Below are positions 25,712 to 34,713 of a stretch of 36,703 bases of DNA, piece after piece. The DNA is from JAAGZL01 sp964628835 (GTDB lineage Bacteria > Pseudomonadota > Gammaproteobacteria > Chromatiales > Chromatiaceae): positions 1 to 36,703 of the forward strand of contig CAZVME010000032.1 in assembly GCA_964628835.1 (NCBI GenBank), in the 5' to 3' direction. The position numbers and the translations under genes are program-made. The notes beneath the pieces were generated by a model. That model ran no database searches. It saw only the letters and a program-made list of their open reading frames with translations, and had not been told where the DNA came from. Position 1 is the first letter of the stretch. Each line of letters begins with the position of its first letter.

Positions 25712-26161
25712 GTGAAGCTTACCACCAAGGGTCGTTATGCAGTAACCGCGATTTTGGATCTGGCCCTGCATAATGGCTCTGGTCCCATCACCCTGGCTGA
25801 TGTTGCCCAGAGGCAGGATATATCACTGTCCTACCTGGAACAGCTGTTCGCGCGCCTGCGCAGAAGAGGTCTGGTATCCAGTGTGCGCGGGCCCGGTGGG
25901 GGTTACATGCTAAGTCGCGGCGCCGATGAGATATCCATCGCTGAGGTGATAACCGCCGTGGATGAGAACGTAGATACCACCCGTTGTGGTGGCGCCCAGA
26001 ATTGTCAGAATAATGGTCGCTGCCTCACGCACGACCTCTGGCACGATCTGAGTGATCGTATTCATGGGTACCTTAGCTGTATCTCTCTGCATGATCTGGT
26101 TATGCGTAGAGGCGTTCAGGAAGTGGTTGAACGTCAGGATCAGATTGTTGACACGACCTGA
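25712..26161 (+). CDS. iscR: Iron-sulfur cluster regulator IscR
   Basis: An Rrf2 family regulator of 149 residues that in its [2Fe-2S] form represses the isc operon. KLTTKGRYAVTAILDLAL, LSYLEQLF (E43) and the wing RGPGGGYML match IscR, and the ligands C92, C98, C104 and H107 are all present. The start is GTG with no strong ribosome site, which could limit its level. It is the first gene of the isc operon, directly behind a promoter with an IscR site, so autoregulation is expected. A paralogue is encoded at 18214. Confidence 0.96.
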   Translation: MKLTTKGRYAVTAILDLALHNGSGPITLADVAQRQDISLSYLEQLFARLRRRGLVSSVRGPGGGYMLSRGADEISIAEVITAVDENVDTTRCGGAQNCQNNGRCLTHDLWHDLSDRIHGYLSCISLHDLVMRRGVQEVVERQDQIVDTT

Positions 26162-26243
26162 TCTGGAATCAGGACTGGCCGCTGCTGACAGATTGCGCCC
26201 AAGTATATAGAATTTCACGGAATTATTTCTGGAGTATGAGTTA

Positions 26244-27458
26244 ATGAAGTTACCGATCTATATGGATTATTCGGCAACCACACCGGTTGATCCAAGGGTT
26301 GCAGAGAAGATGATAGCCTGCCTCACGCCCGATGGCGTGTATGGCAACCCCGCTTCCCGTTCGCACCAGTATGGTTGGGATGCGGAAAAGCTGGTGGAAG
26401 AGTCCAGGCGGAATGTTGCTGAACTGGTGAATGCTGATCCAAAAGAGATTGTCTGGACTTCGGGAGCAACAGAATCTGACAATCTGGCCATCAAGGGTGT
26501 TGCCCATTTTTACCAAAAGAAGGGCAAGCACATCATAACCAGCAAGACAGAGCACAAGGCGGTGCTGGACAGCTGTCGGCAACTGGAACGGGAGGGATTT
26601 GAAATAACCTATATGGATCCAGAGCCCAATGGCCTGATTGATATGGGTAAGCTGGAAGCGGCCATGCGGGACGACACCATCCTGGTTTCCCTTATGCATG
26701 TGAACAACGAAATTGGCGTAGTACAGGATATTGCGGCCATTGGCGAACTGACCAGATCAAAAAAGATCCTGTTCCATGTGGATGCGGCCCAGAGCGCCGG
26801 TAAGGTACCGATAGATCTGGAGAAGATGAAGGTAGATCTTATGTCTTTCTCTGCCCACAAGATATATGGCCCCAAAGGTATTGGCGCCCTGTACGTGCGG
26901 CGTAAGCCCCGGGTGCGTATCGAAGCCCAGATGCATGGCGGCGGGCATGAGCGCGGCATGCGTTCCGGCACCCTTGCCACCCATCAGATCGTGGGTATGG
27001 GCGAGGCTTTCCGCATCGCCGGTGAGGAGATGCAGGCCGAAAATGAAAAACTCCAGGCCCTACGCAACAGTCTGTGGGATGGCCTAAAGGATATGGAAGA
27101 GGTATATCTGAATGGCGATATGGAACATCGGGTAGCGGGAAACCTGAATGTGAGCTTTAATTTTGTTGAGGGTGAATCGCTGATCCTGGCCCTGCGCGAT
27201 ATTGCAGTTTCATCCGGTTCCGCCTGTACCTCGGCCAGTCTGGAGCCCAGCTACGTGCTGCGTGCCCTGGGCCGTGATGATGAACTGGCCCACAGCTCAA
27301 TACGCTTTACCTTTGGGCGTTTTTCCACCCAGGAAGAGGTGGATATGGTGGTGGATAAACTTCGACATGAGGTTACTCGCCTGCGCGATCTTTCACCTCT
27401 GTGGGAGATGTTCAAAGATGGTATAGATCTGAAATCCATTCAGTGGTCAGGGCATTAA
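26244..27458 (+). CDS. iscS: Cysteine desulfurase IscS
   Basis: A PLP enzyme that takes sulfur from cysteine as a persulfide and hands it to IscU and other acceptors. The 404-residue length is exactly typical. N-terminus PIYMDYSATTPVDPRV, PLP lysine K206 (SAHKIYGPKG), and persulfide cysteine C328 in SGSACTSASLEPSYVL sit at the E. coli positions. The start ATG has CTGGAG some 12 bases upstream. Confidence 0.98.
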   Translation: MKLPIYMDYSATTPVDPRVAEKMIACLTPDGVYGNPASRSHQYGWDAEKLVEESRRNVAELVNADPKEIVWTSGATESDNLAIKGVAHFYQKKGKHIITSKTEHKAVLDSCRQLEREGFEITYMDPEPNGLIDMGKLEAAMRDDTILVSLMHVNNEIGVVQDIAAIGELTRSKKILFHVDAAQSAGKVPIDLEKMKVDLMSFSAHKIYGPKGIGALYVRRKPRVRIEAQMHGGGHERGMRSGTLATHQIVGMGEAFRIAGEEMQAENEKLQALRNSLWDGLKDMEEVYLNGDMEHRVAGNLNVSFNFVEGESLILALRDIAVSSGSACTSASLEPSYVLRALGRDDELAHSSIRFTFGRFSTQEEVDMVVDKLRHEVTRLRDLSPLWEMFKDGIDLKSIQWSGH

Positions 27459-27541
27459 CACCTGAAGCTGAAGTTTTTCGAAATTGATTGGTTTTACAGG
27501 TGTCTATTGGTTGGGTTTGATACCGCAGAAGGAGATATATA

Positions 27542-27928
27542 ATGGCTTACAGTGATAAGGTTTTAGACCACTATGAGAACCCGCGTAACGTGGGCGCCAT
27601 GGACAAAGACGATAAAGATGTTGGTACCGGCATGGTGGGTGCGCCGGCTTGTGGTGATGTCATGCGGTTACAGATCAAGGTAAGCGAAGAGGGCGTTATT
27701 GAAGATGCCAAATTCAAGACCTACGGTTGTGGTTCCGCCATTGCATCCAGCAGTCTGTTGACCGAGTGGGTCAAGGGCAAGACTCTGGAAGAGGCTCAGC
27801 AGATCAAGAATTCGGAAATCGCTGAAGAGCTGGCGTTGCCACCAGTCAAGGTTCACTGTTCGGTGCTGGCGGAAGATGCCATCAAGGCCGCAGTGAATGA
27901 TTACACTGAGAAGCAGGGTAAATCCTAA
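27542..27928 (+). CDS. iscU: Iron-sulfur scaffold IscU
   Basis: The scaffold on which [2Fe-2S] clusters are assembled. 128 residues with the three cluster cysteines C37 (GAPACGDVM), C63 (YGCGSAIA) and C106 (VHCSVLAEDAI), D39, and the HscA-recognition motif LPPVK just before C106. The ribosome site is AGAAGGAG. Confidence 0.98.
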   Translation: MAYSDKVLDHYENPRNVGAMDKDDKDVGTGMVGAPACGDVMRLQIKVSEEGVIEDAKFKTYGCGSAIASSSLLTEWVKGKTLEEAQQIKNSEIAEELALPPVKVHCSVLAEDAIKAAVNDYTEKQGKS

Positions 27929-27939
27929 GAGGGGCTCCT

Positions 27940-28263
27940 ATGGCAATTACAATGACTGAAGCGGCTGCCAACCACGTGCAGCATTTTCTGGATGGCCGCA
28001 GCAGCGGTTTTGGCATTCGTCTGGGTGTGCGCACCTCTGGTTGTTCCGGTATGGCCTATGTACTGGAGTTTGCAGATGACAGGAACGAAGAGGATGTGAT
28101 TTTTGAAGACCACGGCATCAAGGTGTTGGTGGATCCCAAGAGTCTGGCCTACCTGGACGGCACCGAGCTGGATTACGGCAAGGAGGGGTTGAACGAAGGG
28201 TTCAAATTCAACAACCCCAACACCAAGGACAAGTGTGGCTGCGGCGAGAGTTTTTCGGTTTAA
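27940..28263 (+). CDS. iscA: A-type iron-sulfur carrier IscA
   Basis: A carrier that helps deliver or mature clusters. 107 residues with the three invariant cysteines C35 (RTSGCSGM), C99 and C101 (CGCGESFSV). It begins 11 bases after iscU with GAGGGG as ribosome site. After it the operon has a 131-base gap carrying a palindromic element. Confidence 0.97.
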   Translation: MAITMTEAAANHVQHFLDGRSSGFGIRLGVRTSGCSGMAYVLEFADDRNEEDVIFEDHGIKVLVDPKSLAYLDGTELDYGKEGLNEGFKFNNPNTKDKCGCGESFSV

Positions 28264-28298
28264 CCACATCCACCCTGGCCAGACGAACAGATAAATCT

Positions 28299-28368
28299 GG
28301 GGTCGGAGTCAATTGCAACAGATGTGTATACGTTTTTCCACAATCTATTTGCAATTGACTCCGACCCC
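28299..28368. repeat. 70-bp palindromic element, copy A (inside the isc operon)
   Basis: Perfect 20-base inverted arms (GGGGTCGGAGTCAATTGCAA at 28299-28318 and its complement at 28349-28368) enclose 30 bases. Its inverse complement aligns over the core with the copies at 34626 and 35267 (shared TTGCA, TGTGGAAAAA). A partial extra arm (ACGACTCCGACC) follows at 28371. It lies between iscA and hscB. Confidence 0.9.
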
Positions 28369-28394
28369 TTACGACTCCGACCACTAACCCTATC

Positions 28395-28940
28395 ATGCTC
28401 GATTTTTCCAAAAACTATTATGAACTGTTCGGACTACCCGTAGCGTACGTTATCGACGCCGCAGATCTGGCACAACGCTACCGTGATCTGCAACGGGTGG
28501 TGCACCCGGACCGGTTTGCATCCGCCTCAGAGCAGGAGCGACGTCTCTCTATGCAGGGCTCGATCCTGATAAATGAGGCGTTCCAGACCTTGAAGGACCC
28601 CATGTTGCGTGCCAGATATCTGCTTTCGTTACACGGTGTGGAGATGGGTGAGAGCAAGGAATCGACCCAGGATATGGAGTTTTTGATGGAGCAGATGGAG
28701 CTGCGGGAGGAGCTGGCGGAGGCCAAGGATCAGGCGGATCCATTTGCTGCCGTATCCACAATCCTGAGCGGTATCGACCAGCGTATCAAGGGGCTGGTGG
28801 CCCAACTGACCGTGCAGTTTGAATCCGCCGTTCCAGAACAGTTGGCGGCTGCGCGCGAGCTAGTATTGAAGATGCAGTTTCTACAAAAACTTAACCAGGA
28901 CGCCGAAGCCCTGGAGGCCGAACTTGAGGATGCGCTGTAA
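28395..28940 (+). CDS. hscB: Co-chaperone HscB (Hsc20)
   Basis: A J-domain protein that brings IscU to HscA and stimulates its ATPase. 181 residues, J domain at the N-terminus (NYYELFGLP, HPD at 37-39 in VVHPDRFAS), C-terminal helical IscU-binding domain with NEAFQTLKDPMLRARYLL and LMEQMELREEL. Its stop overlaps the hscA start by one base (TAATG). No clear ribosome site precedes the ATG, which follows the palindromic element by 26 bases. Confidence 0.96.
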   Translation: MLDFSKNYYELFGLPVAYVIDAADLAQRYRDLQRVVHPDRFASASEQERRLSMQGSILINEAFQTLKDPMLRARYLLSLHGVEMGESKESTQDMEFLMEQMELREELAEAKDQADPFAAVSTILSGIDQRIKGLVAQLTVQFESAVPEQLAAARELVLKMQFLQKLNQDAEALEAELEDAL

Positions 28941-30811
28941 TGGCACTGTTGCAACTTTCAGAACCCGGCCAATCGGCCGCCCCCCATCAACACAAACTTG
29001 CAGCCGGTATCGACCTGGGGACCACCAACTCCCTGGTGGCCAGCGTACGCTCGGCTGAGGCCGAGACCCTGCCGGATACAGAAGGCCGCCATAGACTCCC
29101 ATCAGTGGTGCGTTATCTGGAAGATGGGGTTGTAGTTGGCTATGCGGCCAAGGCGGAAGCGGTTAGTGACCCGTTGAACACCATTGTCTCCGCCAAGCGT
29201 CTGTTGGGGCGTGGCGTGGAAGACATAAAGAGCCTGGGTGAGCGTCTGCCCTACGAGTTCCGTCAGGATGATACGGCGGTCCCGCGCATCCATACCGTGG
29301 CTGGTGACGTCAGTCCGGTGGAGGTGTCGGCTGAGATCCTGAAGGCCATGGCGCAACGGGCCGAGCAGACCCTGGGCGGTGAACTTACCGGGGTGGTGAT
29401 CACGGTCCCAGCCTATTTTGATGATGCCCAGCGCCAGGCTACCAAAGATGCAGCCAAGCTGGCTGGTCTCAATGTCATGCGTCTGCTGAATGAACCTACA
29501 GCCGCAGCCGTGGCCTATGGGCTGGACAGCGGCTCCGATGGGGTGCATGCCATCTACGACCTGGGTGGCGGTACTTTTGATATCTCCATCCTGCGTCTCA
29601 ACCGTGGCGTATTTGAAGTGCTCTCCACCGGCGGTGATTCCGCCCTGGGCGGCGATGATTTTGATCAGGTGATAGCCGAGTGGATCATGCAGCAGGCCGG
29701 GATTCAGGACGATGCTGGGCACGCCATGCTACGACGCCTGATGCGTGATGCCTGTGCCGCTAAGGAGACCCTGACCGATTCGGATACAGCCACCATCAAG
29801 CTGGAGCTGGATAACGGCAGCCACTGGGATGGTACTCTGAGTCGCGAAACCTTCAATCAACTGGTGGAACCGCTGATTCGCAAGAGCCTGGGTCCCTGTC
29901 GTCGCGCCCTGCGTGATGCCGGTCTAAGTGCAGAGGATATAGAAGATGTAGTGATGGTGGGTGGCTCCACCCGGGTATTGCGGGTGCGCGAGATGGTGGG
30001 GGAGTTCTTTGCCACCGACCCGCTCACCAGTATCGACCCGGATCGAGTGGTGGCTGTGGGGGCCGCCATCCAGGCCGATGTGTTGGCTGGTAACAAGCCG
30101 GATGGTGAGATGTTGTTGCTGGATGTGAATCCACTCTCCCTGGGGATCGAGACCATGGGTGGACTGGTGGAGAAGATTATTCCGCGCAATACCACCATCC
30201 CTGTGGCCCGCGCCCAGGAGTTTACTACCTTCAAGGATGGCCAGACCGCTCTGGCGGTACATGTGCTTCAGGGCGAGCGTGAGATGGTTAGTGATTGCCG
30301 CTCCCTGGCCCGGTTTGAATTGCGTGGTATTCCTCCAATGGTGGCGGGTGCGGCCCATATTCGAGTAACCTTCTCGGTGGATGCCGATGGTCTGCTGCAT
30401 GTGGAGGCGGAAGAGAAGTCTAGTGGCGTCAAGACCGGAATTGAGGTGAAGCCGTCCTACGGTCTTACTGACAATGAGATCGAGGGCATGTTGCGGGACT
30501 CCATCGATTATGCCCAAAAGGACCTGGAGGCGAGACGTCTGCGCGAGGAGCAGGTTGAGGCCGAGCGGGTGATCGAGGCCCTGCAGTCCGCTTTGATCAG
30601 CGATGGCGACAGACTGCTAAACGCCGAGGAACGGGAGCAGATAGAGGCGCAGTTGGCGCGTTTGGTTGAAATTGCCCGTGCAGATGACCATATCCAGATA
30701 AAGAGAGAGATAGAGGCTCTGGAAAAGGTGTGCGAGTTCTACGTGGAGCGGCGCATGAACGCCAGCGTTACCCAGGCCATGTCAGGCCATAGCGTGGAAG
30801 AGTTTGAATAG
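28940..30811 (+). CDS. hscA: Hsp70-type chaperone HscA
   Basis: A specialised Hsp70 that binds IscU at its LPPVK motif and drives cluster release. The 623-residue protein has the three Hsp70 signatures (AGIDLGTTNSLVASV, IYDLGGGTFDISIL, VVMVGGSTRVLRVREMV). The substrate-binding part begins near residue 390 (LLLDVNPLSLGIETMGG). Length and position after hscB identify HscA rather than DnaK. Translation is coupled to hscB. Confidence 0.97.
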   Translation: MALLQLSEPGQSAAPHQHKLAAGIDLGTTNSLVASVRSAEAETLPDTEGRHRLPSVVRYLEDGVVVGYAAKAEAVSDPLNTIVSAKRLLGRGVEDIKSLGERLPYEFRQDDTAVPRIHTVAGDVSPVEVSAEILKAMAQRAEQTLGGELTGVVITVPAYFDDAQRQATKDAAKLAGLNVMRLLNEPTAAAVAYGLDSGSDGVHAIYDLGGGTFDISILRLNRGVFEVLSTGGDSALGGDDFDQVIAEWIMQQAGIQDDAGHAMLRRLMRDACAAKETLTDSDTATIKLELDNGSHWDGTLSRETFNQLVEPLIRKSLGPCRRALRDAGLSAEDIEDVVMVGGSTRVLRVREMVGEFFATDPLTSIDPDRVVAVGAAIQADVLAGNKPDGEMLLLDVNPLSLGIETMGGLVEKIIPRNTTIPVARAQEFTTFKDGQTALAVHVLQGEREMVSDCRSLARFELRGIPPMVAGAAHIRVTFSVDADGLLHVEAEEKSSGVKTGIEVKPSYGLTDNEIEGMLRDSIDYAQKDLEARRLREEQVEAERVIEALQSALISDGDRLLNAEEREQIEAQLARLVEIARADDHIQIKREIEALEKVCEFYVERRMNASVTQAMSGHSVEEFE

Positions 30812-30831
30812 AGTTAATTTGGATAAATAAT

Positions 30832-31170
30832 ATGCCAAAGATTAAATTTTTACCCCATGCCGGGATCTGCCCCGAGGGGGAGACCATCGATGTTGAGTCA
30901 GGTGTCACTATCTGTGAGGCCGCACTGGAACATGGAATAGAGATCGAACACGCCTGTGAAAACTCCTGCGCCTGCACCACTTGCCATGTCATCGTGCGTG
31001 AGGGCTTCGACTCGCTGGAGGAGTCAGAGGAACTGGAAGATGACATGCTGGACAAGGCCTGGGGTCTGGAGCCTGAATCCCGCCTGAGTTGTCAGACCAA
31101 GGTTGCAGATGAGGATCTGGTGGTTGAGATCCCCAAGTACACCATCAACATGGTGTCGGAAAATCACTGA
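30832..31170 (+). CDS. fdx: [2Fe-2S] ferredoxin, ISC type
   Basis: An adrenodoxin-type ferredoxin that supplies electrons for cluster assembly. 112 residues with ligands C42, C48, C51 (HACENSCACTTCHVIV) and C87 (LSCQTKV), all at the E. coli Fdx positions; C46 is the extra conserved Cys of this branch. Confidence 0.97.
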   Translation: MPKIKFLPHAGICPEGETIDVESGVTICEAALEHGIEIEHACENSCACTTCHVIVREGFDSLEESEELEDDMLDKAWGLEPESRLSCQTKVADEDLVVEIPKYTINMVSENH

Positions 31171-31183
31171 GGGGGATGAGGCT

Positions 31184-31378
31184 GTGAAATGGACAGAGGT
31201 ACAAGATATTGCCATCGAGCTGTATGACAATAATCCAGAGGTGGATCCACGCAGCGTCAACTTTGTGGATCTGCGCAACTGGGTGATGGCCCTGCCGGAG
31301 TTTGATGATGCCCCGGAACGCTGTGGCGAAAAGATCCTGGAGGCGATCCAGGCGGCATGGATTGAGGAAGCGGATTAA
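31184..31378 (+). CDS. iscX: IscX
   Basis: A small acidic protein (64 residues) that binds IscS and modulates cluster assembly, possibly as iron sensor or donor. It aligns with E. coli IscX through the start (KWTEVQDIAIELYD), DPRSVNFVDLRNWV and the end (KILEAIQAAWIEEAD). The GTG at 31184, behind GGGGGATGAG, is chosen; the frame is open further upstream into fdx. It is the last gene of the isc operon. Confidence 0.95.
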   Translation: MKWTEVQDIAIELYDNNPEVDPRSVNFVDLRNWVMALPEFDDAPERCGEKILEAIQAAWIEEAD

Positions 31379-31415
31379 CCTGTGGCGCTCTTTATGATTC
31401 CCTGGAGGCAATAAC

Positions 31416-32300
31416 ATGAAACGCATTGCCCTATTTCTCATAACAAATATCGCCATTGTATTTGTTCTAAGCGTCTCTCTTCGGTTATTCGGTTTTACTG
31501 GCTACCTGGATGCCCAGGGAGTAGACCTCAATCTCAACTCTGTTCTCATCTTTGCCTTTGTCTTCGGCATGGGTGGTTCCTTTATCTCCCTGCTCATCTC
31601 CAAGTGGTCGGCCAAGCGCATGACCGGTGCCCGGGTAATTGAACGTCCAGCCAATGAAACCGAGAGCTGGTTGGTAAATACGGTGCAGAGCCAGGCCAAG
31701 CGGGCTGGGATCGGCATGCCTGAGGTAGCCATCTTCAACTCTACGCAACCCAATGCATTTGCCACCGGCGCCAATCGCAACAATGCTCTGGTGGCGGTAA
31801 GTGCCGGGCTATTGCAGCACATGAACCGGGATGAGGTGGAAGCGGTGCTGGCCCATGAGATCAGCCATGTGGCCAACGGCGATATGATTACCCTGGCCCT
31901 GATCCAGGGAGTGGTGAACACCTTTGTTATTTTTCTGTCGCGGATTATCGGGCACACTGTAGATCGCGTAGTGTTCAAGAACGAGCGCGGTCATGGTATA
32001 GCCTTCTGGATCACCACTATCGTGGCCGAACTGGTATTGGGTATACTCGCCAGTATCATTGTGAAGTGGTTCTCCCGGCAGCGGGAGTTTCGGGCCGATG
32101 CCGGTGGTGCCAGCCTTGCAGGTCGCAGCAGTATGATCGCTGCACTGGAGAGACTGAAGGCAGCACACGCACAGCCGGATCTGCCGGATAAGCTGGCGGC
32201 ATTTGGGGTCTCGGGAAAGACCACTGGTGGTTTTTCGAGTCTGTTTCGTTCCCACCCGCCACTGGATGTGCGTATTCAGGCTCTGCGGGACAGGGACTGA
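31416..32300 (+). CDS. htpX: Membrane zinc protease HtpX
   Basis: A heat-shock-type M48 metalloprotease that degrades misfolded membrane proteins with FtsH. The 294-residue protein has two N-terminal membrane helices (about 4-24 and 38-56), the zinc motif HEISH at 147-151 followed by VANGDM, two more hydrophobic stretches (about 160-175 and 193-215), and the third ligand region FRADAGGASLAG. The ribosome site is CCTGGAGG. It follows iscX by 37 bases and could be read through from isc. Confidence 0.95.
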   Translation: MKRIALFLITNIAIVFVLSVSLRLFGFTGYLDAQGVDLNLNSVLIFAFVFGMGGSFISLLISKWSAKRMTGARVIERPANETESWLVNTVQSQAKRAGIGMPEVAIFNSTQPNAFATGANRNNALVAVSAGLLQHMNRDEVEAVLAHEISHVANGDMITLALIQGVVNTFVIFLSRIIGHTVDRVVFKNERGHGIAFWITTIVAELVLGILASIIVKWFSRQREFRADAGGASLAGRSSMIAALERLKAAHAQPDLPDKLAAFGVSGKTTGGFSSLFRSHPPLDVRIQALRDRD

Positions 32301-32366
32301 GCCATATTTTGTAGCTCAGGGCCGGGATCGGTCCAATGGTCAACTATGCCGCTCCACATCATTGAT

Positions 32367-32460
32367 GCTCGCGCAGAGACGTAAAGCGCGCCAAGGAAAC
32401 CATCTAAAACAGGTTAGTCCCAATCAGTTATACTTTGCGCTCCTGGCGTCTTTGCGAGAG
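32367..32460. repeat. Inverted pair of CGCAAAGACG-type repeats
   Basis: GCTCGCGCAGAGACGTAAAG at 32367 is a variant of the sequence at 8261. CTGGCGTCTTTGCGAGAG at 32443 is an inverted, related arm. Together they could fold as a long imperfect hairpin in the gap between htpX and the DUF1015 gene. Confidence 0.5.
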
Positions 32461-32540
32461 TAAAATCTTTATCTTTAACTCCCAGTAAATCTAGCTGGAA
32501 AGCCACCATAAATTACAATTTGTTGCAGGAATATTTAAAT

Positions 32541-33779
32541 ATGTCGTTAGTAAAAGCATTTCGGGGCTTGCGTCCAACCTCTGGCCGGGCGTCTGATGTC
32601 GCCGCACCTCCCTATGATGTCATGAGTGCGGATGAGGCCAGACAGATGGTGGCTGGTCGTCCCTGGAGCTTTTTGCATATCTCGCGTCCAGAGGTGGACC
32701 TGCCTACTGATACCGACCCCTATGCCCCAGAGGTCTACGCCAAGGCGGCACAGAACCTACGGCATATGCAGCAGCAGGGTGTGCTTGAGCAGGATGCCGC
32801 CCCCAGCTACTACGTCTATCGCCTCACCATGGGTGAGCACCGGCAGACCGGACTGGTGGCCGCGGCTTCGGTTGAGGCTTACGACCAGGATCGGATCAAG
32901 AAACATGAGTTCACCCGCCCCAAGAAAGAGGATGACCGGGTGCGGCAGATCGAGGCGCTGGCGGCGCAGACCGGCCCGGTGTTCCTGGTCTATCCCAGTA
33001 ATGAAATCGTAGATGCAACCCTGGCCCGGGTTTCAGAAAATATCCCGGATATGGATGTGACAGCGGCTGATGGAGTAAGGCACGAACTCTGGGTGGTGTC
33101 AGCTACAGATACCGTAGAAACCCTGACCCAGGCCTTTGACGCCATGGGCGCCCTGTACGTGGCCGATGGCCATCACCGCTCGGCAGCGGCCTCCCGGGTT
33201 GCCGCCAACAGCAGAGAGGCCAATCCAGGCCACACTGGTGAAGAGGACTATAACTACTTCCTTAGCGTTATCTTCCCCCACAACCAGATGCAGATACTGG
33301 ACTACAACCGAGTAGTGCGTGATCTGAACAGTATGGATAAAGAGGTATTCCTTAAAGAGGTTGCCGCACGTTTCACCCTGACTGAAAGCGAAACCCAGTT
33401 TAAGCCTGCATCCATCGCTGAGTTTGGAATGTATCTGGATGGGCAGTGGTACGGCCTGCGTCTGGATGAATCGCGCATCCCCAATGATCCTGTTGCCAGT
33501 CTGGATGTTAGCCTGCTGGCCAACGAGCTGATTGAGCCGCTGCTGGGTATCTCAGACCCACGCCGGGATGAGCGCATAGATTTCGTCGGCGGAATCCGCG
33601 GGCTGGAAGGTCTGGAAAAACGGGTGGATAGTGGTGAGATGACCGTGGCCTTTGCCCTCTACCCCACCTCTATGGAGGCCCTGATGGCAGTGGCCGATGC
33701 CGGTGAGGTGATGCCGCCAAAATCCACCTGGTTTGAACCAAAGCTGGCGGACGGATTAGTGAGCCACCTACTGGATTGA
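32541..33779 (+). CDS. DUF1015 family protein
   Basis: A 412-residue soluble protein of the widespread DUF1015 family, function unknown. Family hallmarks visible: the start VKAFRGLRP with VAAPPYDVMS, KKHEFTRPKKEDDR, and the strongly conserved YVADGHHRSAAA, whose His pair suggests a catalytic or metal site. The ATG at 32541 matches the family N-terminus; the frame is open a further 21 bases. Its last codon and stop lie within a single arm of the palindromic repeat family, so the C-terminal residues may have been reset by that insertion. In other bacteria the gene often neighbours serA; that is not the case here. Confidence 0.9.
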   Translation: MSLVKAFRGLRPTSGRASDVAAPPYDVMSADEARQMVAGRPWSFLHISRPEVDLPTDTDPYAPEVYAKAAQNLRHMQQQGVLEQDAAPSYYVYRLTMGEHRQTGLVAAASVEAYDQDRIKKHEFTRPKKEDDRVRQIEALAAQTGPVFLVYPSNEIVDATLARVSENIPDMDVTAADGVRHELWVVSATDTVETLTQAFDAMGALYVADGHHRSAAASRVAANSREANPGHTGEEDYNYFLSVIFPHNQMQILDYNRVVRDLNSMDKEVFLKEVAARFTLTESETQFKPASIAEFGMYLDGQWYGLRLDESRIPNDPVASLDVSLLANELIEPLLGISDPRRDERIDFVGGIRGLEGLEKRVDSGEMTVAFALYPTSMEALMAVADAGEVMPPKSTWFEPKLADGLVSHLLD

Positions 33780-33789
33780 CTCTGACCCC
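33775..33789. repeat. Single arm of the palindromic element
   Basis: ATTGACTCTGACCCC is the conserved arm sequence of the 70-bp elements, identical in variant to the CTGACCC form of copy C. The opposite arm is missing. The TGA at 33777-33779 inside it is the stop codon of the DUF1015 gene. Confidence 0.7.
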
Positions 33790-33802
33790 TTGATATAACA
33801 GA

Positions 33803-33831
33803 TTGATTTTAATGGCGCTGGCGGGTAACAT
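33803..33831 (+). promoter_or_regulatory. Possible promoter of tpiA
   Basis: TTGATT at 33803 and TAACAT at 33826 with 17-base spacing, 33 bases before the tpiA start. Each box matches the sigma-70 consensus at 4/6. Confidence 0.35.
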
Positions 33832-33864
33832 GGCGCGCTTGATTTTTCTGGCAGGGAGATCTGT

Positions 33865-34620
33865 ATGCGCCAACCGTTAGTCGCTGGTAACTGGAAGATG
33901 AACGGTTCCAGAGAGAGCGTATTTGAGCTGCTGAAGGGGATACGCGAGGGTGTAAAGTCCGTCATAGGTGCTGAGGTAGTGGTTTGCCCTCCCTATGTGT
34001 ATATACCTGAGGCTCAGGGTCAGTTGCACGGATCACCGGTTGGTTTGGGTGGGCAGGACCTGTCTCTGCATCAGCAGGGGGCTTATACCAGCGAGGTGTC
34101 AGGCGCGATGCTGGTGGATTTTGGTTGCAGATATGTGATCGTTGGCCATTCAGAACGGCGCAGCTACCATGCCGAGAGTGATCAGCAGGTGGCGGAAAAA
34201 TGCCAGCTGGCCATTGCTACCGGTCTGGTGCCGATTCTCTGCATCGGCGAGACTTTAGAGCAGCGGGAGCAGAATGCCACTGAGGATGTGGTGGCGAGAC
34301 AGCTTGAGGCGGTAATAGCTCAGTGTGGTGTAAAGGCACTGGAGGATTGCGTCATAGCTTATGAGCCGGTTTGGGCTATAGGCACAGGCAAGACTGCAAC
34401 ACCAGAGCAGGCGCAGGAGGTTCACGGGTTCATACGTGGCATGATTGCGCAGCAGGACTCTGCGGTGGCAGCGAAAGTACGTATTTTGTATGGCGGCAGC
34501 ATGAAGCCGTCAAATGCAGCTGAACTGATATCCAAGTCAGATATTGATGGCGGCTTGATTGGTGGAGCGGCGCTGAATGCCGTGGATTTCCTGGGTATCT
34601 GTAAGGCGGCGAGTTTATAA
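33865..34620 (+). CDS. tpiA: Triosephosphate isomerase
   Basis: Interconverts dihydroxyacetone phosphate and glyceraldehyde 3-phosphate. The 251-residue protein has all active-site parts: N9 and K11 (GNWKMNG), electrophile H95 (VGHSERR), catalytic base E167 (AYEPVWAIGTGKTAT) and the phosphate loop YGGSMKP, then GGLIGGAAL. The ribosome site is CAGGGAGA. Confidence 0.97.
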   Translation: MRQPLVAGNWKMNGSRESVFELLKGIREGVKSVIGAEVVVCPPYVYIPEAQGQLHGSPVGLGGQDLSLHQQGAYTSEVSGAMLVDFGCRYVIVGHSERRSYHAESDQQVAEKCQLAIATGLVPILCIGETLEQREQNATEDVVARQLEAVIAQCGVKALEDCVIAYEPVWAIGTGKTATPEQAQEVHGFIRGMIAQQDSAVAAKVRILYGGSMKPSNAAELISKSDIDGGLIGGAALNAVDFLGICKAASL

Positions 34621-34625
34621 ATTCA

Positions 34626-34695
34626 GGGGTTTGAGTTGATTGCAGCAAGGCTGTGGAAAAATCCACTTATGTTTAGTGCAATCGACTCCGGCCCC
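34626..34695. repeat. 70-bp palindromic element, copy B
   Basis: Arms of 19 bases (34626-34644 and 34677-34695) pair at 15 of 19 positions. The core has its own hairpin (GTGGA/TCCAC around AAAA). It lies between tpiA and secG and has the same total length as copy A. Confidence 0.8.
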
Positions 34696-34713
34696 AAATA
34701 GATAGGAAAGGAT

